Assembly (NCBI GenBank): GCA_017442765.1
Contig: JAFRZC010000069.1
Span: 1-38,399 of the forward strand
Length of the DNA: 38,399 nt
From: Prevotella sp.
Lineage (GTDB): Bacteria > Bacteroidota > Bacteroidia > Bacteroidales > Bacteroidaceae
Reading direction: 5' to 3'
Part shown: positions 1 through 7,642 of the stretch, piece by piece
Layout: every line of letters starts with the position of its first letter
Position numbering within the stretch: position 1 is the stretch's first letter
Made by a program: the position numbers and the translations under genes
The notes under the pieces: model-generated
What the model was told of the DNA's origin: nothing
Seen by the model: only the letters and a program-made list of their open reading frames with translations
Database searches by the model: none

Positions 1-147
1 CGTCTCCTCGAAGATGGCGGCTATCTGCTGGTAGCCGTCTTTCTTGGCTTTCGAGGCCCAGTAGCTGTACTTGTTGCGTGCCTGCGACTCGCCTGCGAAT
101 GCCTCTTGCAGGTTGCGCTCGGTCTTTGTTCCTTTCAGTTCTTTCAT
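1..147 (-). CDS. Rubrerythrin, N-terminal part (runs off the window)
   Basis: The first 49 codons read from the ATG at 147 toward the window edge. The peptide begins MKELKGTKTERNLQEAFAGE and continues with SQARNKYSYWASKAKK, which is the classic first helix of the ferritin-like di-iron domain of rubrerythrins; the EAFAGESQA stretch carries the first Glu ligand. Rubrerythrins reduce hydrogen peroxide in the cytoplasm of anaerobes. The rest of the di-iron domain and the C-terminal rubredoxin-like Fe(Cys)4 domain lie outside the window, so completeness cannot be judged. It follows the asparaginase gene on the same strand after 35 bases with no visible promoter between them, so the two may be co-transcribed. 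Family call is secure from the N-terminus. Confidence 0.9.
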   Translation of the reverse strand, partial: MKELKGTKTERNLQEAFAGESQARNKYSYWASKAKKDGYQQIAAIFEET

Positions 148-182
148 TGTCTTTTCTCTTTTTTTATGGGTTCATAAATAAA

Positions 183-1217
183 TTATAATAGATTGCTGAT
201 TTCCCCGGCCAAGCTGATGTTCAGGTACTGGCGTATGTCGTCGGGATTGCTGAAGCGTGCCTGCAGGTGCATGAGTTTGGTGACGGCGGCCTCTACGGTG
301 CTGTCGCGTCCGCTGATGACACCCGATGCTTGCAGCTGGTAGCCGGTCTCGTAGCGTTGCATGGCGACACTGCCCGACACGCACTGGCTGATGTTCACGA
401 TGGTGATGCCCCGCTCGGCGGCCTGTGCCAGCAGTCGGCTCATCCAGGCTATCTGCGGGGCGTTGCCGCTGCCATAGCTACGCAGTACGACGCTTCTCAG
501 TCCTTTTGCCTCGAGCACGTGGCGCATGAGGTTTTCCTCTATTCCAGGGAACAGCGAGAGCACCATGACGTTTGCGTCCATTGCAGTATGGAACAGGGTG
601 GGGCGGGTATAGTCGGGGTTCAGTATGCAGTGGTCGTTAAAGTTAAAATGCACGCCTGCCTCGCAGAGATGCGGGTAGTTGAACGAGTCGAACGCATTGA
701 ACCCGTCGGCATTCTGCTTGGTCGAGCGGTTTCCCCGGAGCAGCTTGCCGCTGAAGTAGATGCACACCTCGGGCACGCGCGGGCGGCCGGTATCGTCGCG
801 GGCGGCGGCGAGCTCAATGCTGGTGATGAGGTTCTCCTTCCCGTCGGTGCGCAGCTGGCGTATGGGCAGCTGGCTGCCTGTGAGGATGACGGGCTTGGTC
901 AGGTTCTCCAGCATGAACGACAGGGCCGAGGCTGTGTACGACATGGTGTCGGTGCCGTGGAGCACGACGAAGCCGTCATAGTCGTCGTAGCGTTCGTGGA
1001 TGATGGTGGCAATTTCTGCCCACAATGCGGGCGACATGTTGCTGGAGTCGATGGGGGGAGCGAACTGGTGGATGTCGATGTCGGTCTCGAGATAGGCAAT
1101 CTCGGGCATATTGGCCACAAGATGGTTGAAGTCGAGAGGCTCGAGCGCGCCCGTCATCGCGTCAGGTCCCATGCCGATGGTGCCGCCGGTATAGATGAGC
1201 AGAATCCTGTTATTCAT
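183..1217 (-). CDS. ansA: Type I (cytoplasmic-type) L-asparaginase
   Basis: Hydrolyses L-asparagine to aspartate and ammonia. The 344-residue protein has the YTGGTIG catalytic motif at residues 9-15 (first nucleophilic Thr at 10) and the second signature HGTDTMSYTASAL near residues 88-100 with the Thr-Asp pair. No signal peptide is seen, and the length matches AnsA of E. coli, so a cytoplasmic enzyme is likely. The start is fixed because the catalytic Thr is only ten residues in, and no later Met would keep it. A TACCTTTG promoter element ends only four bases before the ATG, which suggests a leaderless or nearly leaderless mRNA. Rubrerythrin follows 35 bases downstream. Confidence 0.93.
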   Translation of the reverse strand: MNNRILLIYTGGTIGMGPDAMTGALEPLDFNHLVANMPEIAYLETDIDIHQFAPPIDSSNMSPALWAEIATIIHERYDDYDGFVVLHGTDTMSYTASALSFMLENLTKPVILTGSQLPIRQLRTDGKENLITSIELAAARDDTGRPRVPEVCIYFSGKLLRGNRSTKQNADGFNAFDSFNYPHLCEAGVHFNFNDHCILNPDYTRPTLFHTAMDANVMVLSLFPGIEENLMRHVLEAKGLRSVVLRSYGSGNAPQIAWMSRLLAQAAERGITIVNISQCVSGSVAMQRYETGYQLQASGVISGRDSTVEAAVTKLMHLQARFSNPDDIRQYLNISLAGEISNLL

Positions 1218-1221
1218 TTTA

Positions 1222-1253
1222 CAAAGGTAATAAATAATTATGAAAGTGACAGA
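1222..1253 (-). promoter_or_regulatory. Bacteroidetes-type promoter of ansA
   Basis: Read on the minus strand, TACCTTTG (positions 1229 to 1222) matches the TAnnTTTG -7 consensus exactly. TCTG at 1253-1250, one mismatch from TTTG, sits 20 bases upstream as the -33 element. The box ends four bases before the ansA ATG at 1217. Confidence 0.65.
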
Positions 1254-1286
1254 ATTGACGAGTTAAAAAAACTTAATGACAGATGC

Positions 1287-1512
1287 GAAAGACCTATCTT
1301 TCACCTCGCGAAATGTTAAAACGAAAATTCCGGTTTAACATTTCAAAAATCGCCCCTATCTTCCCCTTCACTTCCTTTTAACTCCCCTTTCACTCCCCTT
1401 AAAATGCGAAACATATATGTTTCACCTCCCCAATCATGGTCTTTCGCAACACGAAACACGGTCTTTCACCGACCAAAACATATATGTCTCGGAGGTGAAA
1501 GATATATCTTTC
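1287..1512. repeat. Composite palindromic repeat zone R1 (intergenic 1218-1824)
   Basis: This 607-base gap holds no convincing gene. It carries a cluster of 15-16-base near-palindromes built on one pattern: GAAAGACCTATCTTTC (1287-1302), GAAACATATATGTTTC (1408-1423, perfect), GAAACACGGTCTTTC (1453-1467), AAACATATATGTCTC (about 1477-1490) and GAAAGATATATCTTTC (1497-1512, perfect). A C-rich tract of repeated CTCCCCTT words lies at about 1350-1400. The order of words from 1407 to 1470 matches, in the opposite orientation, the zone at 16647-16729. Bases 1550-1735 are a GC-rich stretch with a GGCGGC/GCCGCC stem near 1609-1632; no assignable RNA was recognised there. Confidence 0.75.
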
Positions 1513-1758
1513 GCAACGGAAGAGGGATGAAAGATGAGGGATGAAGGCTATAAGTCGCTGTTTTTCAGCTAATTACACGGCATCGCCGCTAAGCGCATAT
1601 TCGGGTGTCGGCGGCTAAGACTCCCGCCGCCCTAATTTAGGAGGCTCAGGCGCGTTAAAATTTTCCGCCGTCAGCTCTGTTTTTTAACATTTGGAAAGGC
1701 CGGCCGCAATCTTCTTTCCAATCTTCTGCGGCGGCAAGATAAAATATTTCAGAAAAAC

Positions 1759-1790
1759 TTTGTAGGTCTCGGAAAATAATCGTACTTTTG
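1759..1790 (+). promoter_or_regulatory. Promoter of the polysaccharide export lipoprotein gene
   Basis: TTTG at 1759-1762 (-33), then 20 bases, then TACTTTTG at 1783-1790 (-7, exact TAnnTTTG). The predicted transcript begins about 30 bases before the ATG at 1825. Confidence 0.8.
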
Positions 1791-1824
1791 CAGTCGAAAT
1801 TTTAACGAACAGCACATACAAAAA

Positions 1825-2625
1825 ATGAAAAAGCTATTATTTTCACTATTCTCCGCAGCTGTGCTCCTGCTCACCTCAAGCTGCAACAGCTACAAGCAAG
1901 TACCCTATTTCCAGAACATCGACTCAATCAGCCTGGCCGCCTCGAAGGGTCTCTACGATGCGCGTATCATGCCGAAAGACCTGCTCACTATCACCGTGAG
2001 CACGCTCGACCCGAATGCCTCGCGTCCGTTCAATCTCATCGTCTCGAATACGTTTACTGCTAACAACTCGCTGACGACGGGTCAGGGTACGCTGCAGACC
2101 TATCTTGTTGACAACAGTGGAAACATCAACTTCCCCGTCGTGGGCAAGGTAGGCGTGCAGGGCTTGACAAAAGAGGAGGTGCAAGACCTGTTGGCAGAGA
2201 AAATCAAGCCTTATCTCTCGGCAACGGAGAACCCCATTGTCACCGTGAAGATGGCCAGCTACCGCATAACCGTGCTGGGCGAGGTGGCTCGTCCGGGAGT
2301 CTTCCCTGTGACGACAGAGAAGATGAGCATCCTTGAGGCTCTTGCCCAGGCAGGCGACCTGACCATCTATGGCCGTCGCGACAATGTCATCCTGCTGCGC
2401 GAGGACGCTACGGGGCAGAAGCACTATGTGCGTCTGAACCTGAACGATGCAAACCTCATCAACTCGCCCTATTACTATCTGCAGCAGAACGACCAGATAT
2501 ACGTGGAGCCGAACAAGGTAAAGGCTAAGACTTCGGAAATCAGCCAGTCGACAACCATCTGGTTCACGCTGACAGGTACGTTGGTCTCGCTTGCGTCGCT
2601 CATTGTGAACATTGCCAGAAAGTGA
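1825..2625 (+). CDS. Polysaccharide export outer-membrane lipoprotein (Wza/BexD-like)
   Basis: 266 residues. The N-terminus is a lipoprotein signal peptide with lipobox LTSSC (Cys20). Then come the Poly_export domain (roughly residues 45-145, including the MPKDLLTITV strand typical of the family) and an SLBB domain (roughly 150-235, starting at YRITVLGEVARPGVFPV). A hydrophobic segment near residues 243-262 followed by ARK* would be the C-terminal membrane anchor seen in Bacteroidetes members. The protein is expected to form the outer-membrane channel for exopolysaccharide, partnering with a Wzc/Wzz inner-membrane protein. A suitable partner is encoded at 11411-13921 on the opposite strand rather than next door. 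The gene has its own promoter and terminator, so it appears monocistronic. Confidence 0.9.
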   Translation: MKKLLFSLFSAAVLLLTSSCNSYKQVPYFQNIDSISLAASKGLYDARIMPKDLLTITVSTLDPNASRPFNLIVSNTFTANNSLTTGQGTLQTYLVDNSGNINFPVVGKVGVQGLTKEEVQDLLAEKIKPYLSATENPIVTVKMASYRITVLGEVARPGVFPVTTEKMSILEALAQAGDLTIYGRRDNVILLREDATGQKHYVRLNLNDANLINSPYYYLQQNDQIYVEPNKVKAKTSEISQSTTIWFTLTGTLVSLASLIVNIARK

Positions 2626-2632
2626 CATACCA

Positions 2633-2668
2633 GAGCGCCAGTGCACGAAGCATCGGCGCTCGTTTTTT
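2633..2668 (+). terminator. Intrinsic terminator after the export lipoprotein gene
   Basis: GAGCGCC (2633-2639) pairs with GGCGCTC (2655-2661), a perfect 7-bp GC stem with a 15-base loop, followed by G and six T (2663-2668). It separates the export gene from glmS 24 bases later. No clear glmS promoter was found in the remaining gap, so partial read-through is possible. Confidence 0.8.
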
Positions 2669-2691
2669 ATAGTGTTTAAGGTAAAAAGATT

Positions 2692-4536
2692 ATGTGTGGA
2701 ATAGTTGGATATATTGGGAAAAAAGACGCCTATCCCATTCTTGTCAAAGGACTGAAGCGTCTGGAGTATCGCGGCTACGACAGTGCCGGTGTGGCGCTCA
2801 TCAACGAAGAGGGCAGCCTTAATGTCTATAAGGAAAAAGGAAAGGTTGCCGATTTGGAGCGTTTCTGCTCGGAAAAGGATATTACCGGGCATGTCGGCAT
2901 AGCGCACACGCGCTGGGCCACGCATGGCGAGCCCTCGTCGCGCAACGCGCACCCGCATTATTCGGAGTCCGGAAATCTGGCCATTATCCATAACGGCATT
3001 ATTGAGAACTATGCCGAGATAAAGCGCAACCTCGTGGCCAAGGGTATCGCCTTCCGTTCAGACACCGACACCGAGGTGCTGGTGCAGCTGGTGGAGTATG
3101 TCATGAACAAAAAAGACTTCGACCTGCTCACGGCTGTGCAGATTGCGCTGCATCAGGTCATCGGCGCGTATGCCATTGCCATACTCGACAAGAACGAACC
3201 CGGCCAGATTATCGCCGCCCGCAAGCAGAGTCCGCTCGTCGTGGGCATAGGCGACGGAGAGTTCTTCCTCGGCTCTGATGCCACGCCCATCGTGGAATAC
3301 ACCGACAAGGTGGTCTATCTCGAAGACGGCAACATCGCCGTCATCCGTCTGGGCGACGAGCTGAAAGTGGTGAACATTCTCAACCGCGAGCTGAGCCTTC
3401 AGGTGCAGACCATAGACCTGAACCTCGGACAAATAGAGAAGGGCGGCTATCCGCACTTCATGCTGAAGGAGATTTTCGAGCAGCCGGAGTGTCTGACCAA
3501 CTGTATGCGCGGCAGGATAAACGTGGAGGCCAACCACGTCACGCTCAGTGCCGTCATCGATTACAAGGAGCAGCTGCTCCGTGCCAAGCGCATCGTCATC
3601 GTTGCCTGCGGCACGTCGTGGCATGCCGGGCTCATCGGCAAGCAGCTCATAGAAAGTTTCTGCCGTATTCCCGTAGAAGTGGAATACGCCAGCGAGTTCC
3701 GCTATCGCAACCCCGTGGTGACAGCCGACGACGTGGTGATAGCCATCTCGCAGAGCGGTGAGACCGCCGACACATTGGCAGCCGTAGAGCTGGCAAGGCG
3801 GAGCGGAGCCTTCATCTTCGGAATCTGTAATGCGATAGGTTCGAGCATACCCCGGGCTACGGACACGGGAAGCTACATCCATGTCGGCCCGGAGATAGGC
3901 GTGGCATCGACCAAGGCTTTCACCGGACAGGTGACAGTGCTCACCATGCTGGCGCTGGCTCTGGGCAGGGAGAAACAGACCATCGACCAGAAAGAATATG
4001 AGCAGATTGTCAGACAGTTGTGGGAGATTCCCGCGAAGATGCAGGAGGTTCTGAAGCTGAACAGCCGAATTGCCGACCTCAGTCGTACTTTCACCTACGC
4101 CCACAACTTCCTTTATCTGGGGCGTGGGTTCAGTTATCCTGTCGCATTGGAAGGCGCGTTAAAGCTAAAAGAAATCAGCTATATCCATGCCGAAGGCTAT
4201 CCGGCAGCCGAAATGAAACACGGACCTATTGCCCTGATAGACTCCGACATGCCTGTCGTAGTCATTGCCACCCACAATGCGATGTACGAGAAGGTTCTCT
4301 CCAATATTCAGGAGATAAAAGCCCGTCAAGGAAAAGTTATTGCGCTTGTCAGCAAAGGCGACGATATCATCAGCCGCATAGCCGACGAAGTGATAGAGCT
4401 CCCCGACACGCTTGAGTGTCTTGAACCCCTCATAGCAACCATCCCCTTGCAGTTGTTGGCCTATCATGTGGCTGTGTGCAAAGGGAAAAACGTTGACCAG
4501 CCCCGCAACTTGGCTAAATCGGTAACCGTGGAATGA
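2692..4536 (+). CDS. glmS: Glutamine--fructose-6-phosphate aminotransferase (isomerizing)
   Basis: Makes glucosamine-6-phosphate from fructose-6-phosphate and glutamine, the entry step to UDP-GlcNAc for peptidoglycan and lipid A. 614 residues. After Met removal the N-terminal Cys nucleophile starts CGIVGYIG, followed by the class II glutaminase domain (to about residue 240; GYDSAGVAL and HTRWATHG motifs visible). Two SIS sugar-isomerase domains follow, about residues 285-420 (ACGTSWHAG, SQSGETADT) and 455-600. The C-terminus PRNLAKSVTVE is the conserved tail that closes the active site. purF starts one base after the stop codon, so the two are likely translationally linked. No glmS ribozyme was recognised in the 66-base upstream gap. 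Confidence 0.97.
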   Translation: MCGIVGYIGKKDAYPILVKGLKRLEYRGYDSAGVALINEEGSLNVYKEKGKVADLERFCSEKDITGHVGIAHTRWATHGEPSSRNAHPHYSESGNLAIIHNGIIENYAEIKRNLVAKGIAFRSDTDTEVLVQLVEYVMNKKDFDLLTAVQIALHQVIGAYAIAILDKNEPGQIIAARKQSPLVVGIGDGEFFLGSDATPIVEYTDKVVYLEDGNIAVIRLGDELKVVNILNRELSLQVQTIDLNLGQIEKGGYPHFMLKEIFEQPECLTNCMRGRINVEANHVTLSAVIDYKEQLLRAKRIVIVACGTSWHAGLIGKQLIESFCRIPVEVEYASEFRYRNPVVTADDVVIAISQSGETADTLAAVELARRSGAFIFGICNAIGSSIPRATDTGSYIHVGPEIGVASTKAFTGQVTVLTMLALALGREKQTIDQKEYEQIVRQLWEIPAKMQEVLKLNSRIADLSRTFTYAHNFLYLGRGFSYPVALEGALKLKEISYIHAEGYPAAEMKHGPIALIDSDMPVVVIATHNAMYEKVLSNIQEIKARQGKVIALVSKGDDIISRIADEVIELPDTLECLEPLIATIPLQLLAYHVAVCKGKNVDQPRNLAKSVTVE

Positions 4537-4537
4537 G

Positions 4538-6415
4538 ATGGAACAGCTGAAGCACGAGTGCGGTGTGGCGATGATTCGCCTGCTGAAACCACTGGACTAT
4601 TATCAGCGCAAGTATGGCACGGGAATGTATGCTGTCAACAAACTCTACCTGATGATGGAGAAACAGCACAACCGGGGACAGGAAGGAGCCGGCATTGCCT
4701 GCGTGAAAATAGACAACACCCCCGGGCGCGAGTACATGTTTCGCGAGCGTGCGGAAGGCAAGGATGCCATCACTGAAATCTTCGGGAGATGTCTTCGCCC
4801 TTCTTCCGTCACAGGGGAAACAGAGGAGGAAAGCAGCGGATGGAGCGACTCTCAGCTCTTCATGGGGCATCTGCGCTATTCGACGACAGGCAAGAGCGGC
4901 CTTTCCTATGTCCATCCTTTCTTGCGCCGCAACAACTGGCAAGCCAAGAACCTCTGTCTTTGCGGGAATTTCAACATGACCAACATTGACGAGATTTTTG
5001 AGAAGCTCACCCGACAGGGGCAATGCCCGCGACAGTACAGCGACTCGTATATCATGCTTGAGCTGATGGGGCATCGGCTTGACCGCGAGGTGGAGCGCAA
5101 TTTCATCGCCGCAAAGGCACTCGAGCTCGAGAACACCGACATCACCCGCTACATAGAAGACCATGTGAAGATGAGCAACGTGCTGAAGACCGCCATGACA
5201 GGTTTCGACGGGGGCTACGTGGTTTGCGGCATCACCGGAAGCGGAGAGATGTTTTCCATGCGCGATCCCTGGGGCATTCGTCCGGTATATTATTATAAGG
5301 ACGACGAAATTGTGGCCCTGGCCAGTGAGCGGCCTGTATTGCAAACCACGTTTGATTTGCAATGTGAAGACGTGGAGGAATTACCGCCAGGCAAGGCCTT
5401 GATCGTCAGGCGGAGTGGCGAGGTCAGCGTGGAGCGCATTGTCGAGCAAAAAGGCGACTCGGCCTGTTCGTTTGAGCGCATCTATTTCAGCCGCGGGTCC
5501 GACCGCGACATCTATCGCGAACGGAAGCAGCTCGGCGAGCAGCTTGTGGACTCCATCCTCAAGGCTGTCGGCTATGATACTGCGCATACCGTCCTCTCTT
5601 TCATCCCAAACACGGCAGAGGTGGCGTTTTATGGGATGCTTCACGGTTTTGAACGGTATGTGATTGACAAGAAAATTAAGAAAATACAAACGTTTGAGCA
5701 CACACCGACCTACGACGAGCTCGAGCATATCTTGAGCGAGAAGGTGCGCTCGGAGAAGGTTGCGTGGAAAGATATCAAACTGCGAACCTTCATCACGGAA
5801 GGCAATTCGCGCAACGACCTCGCCTCTCACGTTTACGACATTACCTATGAGAGCATTCGTTCCGGCGAGGACAATCTCGTAGTCATCGACGACTCCATCG
5901 TGCGGGGCACCACGCTGAAAGAGAGTATTATCCGCATACTCGACAGGCTGAGTCCGAAGAAACTGGTCATCGTGTCGAGTGCGCCTCAGATTCGCTATCC
6001 CGACTACTACGGCATCGACATGGCCCGGTTGGAGGAGTTCTGCGCCTTCCGTGCAACTGTGGCGTTGCTGAAGGAAAGAGGAATGCACGAACTTCTCGAC
6101 AAGGTTTACAAGGACTGTAAGGAAGAACTGAAGAAGCCGAAGACTGAGATGCGGAATTGTGTGCGTGCCATTTATGAGCTGTTCACGGTTGAGGAGATCA
6201 ACGAGAAGATAGTAGAGATGCTGCGTCCGGAGGGTGTGACCATCCCTATAGAGTTGGTGTTCCAGTCTATCGACGGTTTGCATGCGGCCATCCCCAACCA
6301 TCGCGGCGACTGGTATTTCACCGGTCATTATCCTACGCCCGGGGGCACGAAGTTGTGCAATCAGGCGTTCGTCAGCTATATGGAGGAGTGTTATCAGTAT
6401 GAGGAGAAATTCTGA
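4538..6415 (+). CDS. purF: Amidophosphoribosyltransferase-type enzyme (PurF family, long form)
   Basis: The PurF reaction transfers the amide nitrogen of glutamine to PRPP, committing it to purine synthesis. The protein has the class II glutaminase Cys at residue 8 (HECGVAM), implying removal of a short propeptide, then QHNRGQEGAGIA. A phosphoribosyltransferase domain has the PRPP loop VVIDDSIVRGTTLKES near residues 446-461. At 625 residues it is clearly longer than the roughly 470-505 residues of E. coli and Bacillus PurF; the extra length is spread over the glutaminase domain and a C-terminal extension after the PRPP loop. Long members of this type occur in Bacteroidetes, so it could be a specialised paralogue rather than the only PurF of the cell. 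It lies one base after glmS and 15 bases before carA. Confidence 0.85.
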   Translation: MEQLKHECGVAMIRLLKPLDYYQRKYGTGMYAVNKLYLMMEKQHNRGQEGAGIACVKIDNTPGREYMFRERAEGKDAITEIFGRCLRPSSVTGETEEESSGWSDSQLFMGHLRYSTTGKSGLSYVHPFLRRNNWQAKNLCLCGNFNMTNIDEIFEKLTRQGQCPRQYSDSYIMLELMGHRLDREVERNFIAAKALELENTDITRYIEDHVKMSNVLKTAMTGFDGGYVVCGITGSGEMFSMRDPWGIRPVYYYKDDEIVALASERPVLQTTFDLQCEDVEELPPGKALIVRRSGEVSVERIVEQKGDSACSFERIYFSRGSDRDIYRERKQLGEQLVDSILKAVGYDTAHTVLSFIPNTAEVAFYGMLHGFERYVIDKKIKKIQTFEHTPTYDELEHILSEKVRSEKVAWKDIKLRTFITEGNSRNDLASHVYDITYESIRSGEDNLVVIDDSIVRGTTLKESIIRILDRLSPKKLVIVSSAPQIRYPDYYGIDMARLEEFCAFRATVALLKERGMHELLDKVYKDCKEELKKPKTEMRNCVRAIYELFTVEEINEKIVEMLRPEGVTIPIELVFQSIDGLHAAIPNHRGDWYFTGHYPTPGGTKLCNQAFVSYMEECYQYEEKF

Positions 6416-6430
6416 CAAAATAATCGTGTA

Positions 6431-7513
6431 ATGAAAAATGTGACTTTAATATTAGAAGACGGCACCCGGTTCCGGGGTCAGAGTTTCGGCTACGATGCGC
6501 CGGTTGCGGGCGAGGTGGTGTTCAACACCGCCATGACGGGTTACCCTGAGTCGCTGACCGACCCCTCGTATGCCGGCCAGCTCATGGTGCTCACCTATCC
6601 GCTGGTAGGCAACTATGGTGTGCCTCCTTTCTCGCTTGCACCAAACGGCTTGCCAGTTTACATGGAGAGCGACCGTATCTATGCCTCGGCCATTATCGTG
6701 GCCGACTACAGCGAGCAGTATAGCCACTGGAATGCTCAGGAGAGCCTTGGCGACTGGCTGAAGCGTGAGCATGTGCCCGGCATTACGGGCATTGACACTC
6801 GTCAACTGACCATGGTATTGCGTGAGCACGGCGTGATGATGGGAAAGATACTTTTCGACGACCAGCCCGACAATATCCCCGACGCACAATACGCGGGTGT
6901 GAACTTCGTTGACCGTGTCTCGTGCAAAGAGATTATTCGATATAACGAGGGAGGCCGGAGGAAGGTCGTACTCGTGGACTGCGGTGTGAAGGCCAACATC
7001 ATCAGGTGCCTGACCGAAAGAGACATCGAGGTCGTCCGAGTTCCCTGGAACTATGATTATACAGGTATGGAGACAGACGGGCTTTTCCTCACCAACGGTC
7101 CCGGAGACCCCGACATGTGCGGGGAGGCCGTGGAGGTGCTCCGCCGGTATATGGCCGGGCATCCGGGCACTCCCATTTGCGGCATCTGCATGGGCAACCA
7201 GCTGCTGGCCAAGGCAGCGGGCGCACGCATCTATAAACTGAAATACGGCCATCGCTCCCACAACCAGCCCGTTCGCGAGTTGGGCACAGACCACTGCTAC
7301 ATCACCAGTCAGAACCATGGCTATGCCGTCGATGCCCGGACACTGCCGGCAGACTGGGAAGAGCTCTTTGTGAATATGAACGACGGCTCCAACGAGGGTA
7401 TCCGCCATAAGACGAATCCCTGGTTCTCGTCGCAGTTCCATCCCGAGGCTTGCAGCGGGCCGGTTGATACGGAGTTCCTGTTCGACCGGTTTGCAAAAGT
7501 TTTGCACCCGTAA
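6431..7513 (+). CDS. carA: Carbamoyl-phosphate synthase, small (glutaminase) subunit
   Basis: Releases ammonia from glutamine and channels it to CarB for carbamoyl phosphate, feeding pyrimidine and arginine synthesis. 360 residues. The N-terminal CPSase small-chain domain (about 1-130) includes FNTAMTGYPESLTDPSY. It is followed by a class I glutamine amidotransferase domain with the nucleophile Cys253 in GICMGNQLLAKAAG and the His337/Glu339 pair in QFHPEA. It sits 15 bases after purF. The carB gene follows after a 129-base spacer filled with palindromes rather than the few bases that separate the other genes of the operon. Its product, via carbamoyl phosphate, would also serve the arginine genes at 34.5-38.4 kb. 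Confidence 0.96.
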   Translation: MKNVTLILEDGTRFRGQSFGYDAPVAGEVVFNTAMTGYPESLTDPSYAGQLMVLTYPLVGNYGVPPFSLAPNGLPVYMESDRIYASAIIVADYSEQYSHWNAQESLGDWLKREHVPGITGIDTRQLTMVLREHGVMMGKILFDDQPDNIPDAQYAGVNFVDRVSCKEIIRYNEGGRRKVVLVDCGVKANIIRCLTERDIEVVRVPWNYDYTGMETDGLFLTNGPGDPDMCGEAVEVLRRYMAGHPGTPICGICMGNQLLAKAAGARIYKLKYGHRSHNQPVRELGTDHCYITSQNHGYAVDARTLPADWEELFVNMNDGSNEGIRHKTNPWFSSQFHPEACSGPVDTEFLFDRFAKVLHP

Positions 7514-7537
7514 AAAGTAATCACGAGAATTTTATGC

Positions 7538-7619
7538 GAAAGATAGGTCTTTTAGGAAAAATTCCCTAGGGAATTTTGTGCGAAAGCTTATCTTTCAGAT
7601 AAAATTCCCTAGGGAATTT
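7538..7619. repeat. Two alternating palindrome pairs between carA and carB
   Basis: The 129-base spacer contains, in order: GAAAGATAGGTCTTTT (7538-7553), the perfect palindrome AAAATTCCCTAGGGAATTTT (7558-7577), GAAAGCTTATCTTTC (7582-7596) and AAATTCCCTAGGGAATTT (7602-7619, perfect). It is therefore a tandem duplication of an A-B unit with 44-base periodicity. Word A belongs to the GAAAGAT family found in the other intergenic zones of this window. Confidence 0.8.
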
Positions 7620-7642
7620 CAAACAAGAAAACGGTAAACGAT

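Noticed and set aside
267..1319. Long open frame of 350 codons opposite ansA
   Set aside because: It is the complement of a clear asparaginase gene, with no family signature and a composition explained by codon bias of the real gene.
1550..1735. Structured RNA gene in the GC-rich part of the first intergenic zone
   Set aside because: Some short GC stems exist but no fold resembling a known small RNA could be recognised by eye, and there is no promoter or terminator around it.
2626..2691. glmS ribozyme or other riboswitch upstream of glmS
   Set aside because: The gap is only 66 bases, mostly a plain terminator, with no room for a ribozyme fold.
3058..4104. Long open frame of 348 codons opposite glmS
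   Set aside because: Antisense shadow of a well-conserved gene; the same holds for long frames opposite purF, carA, rny and ackA.
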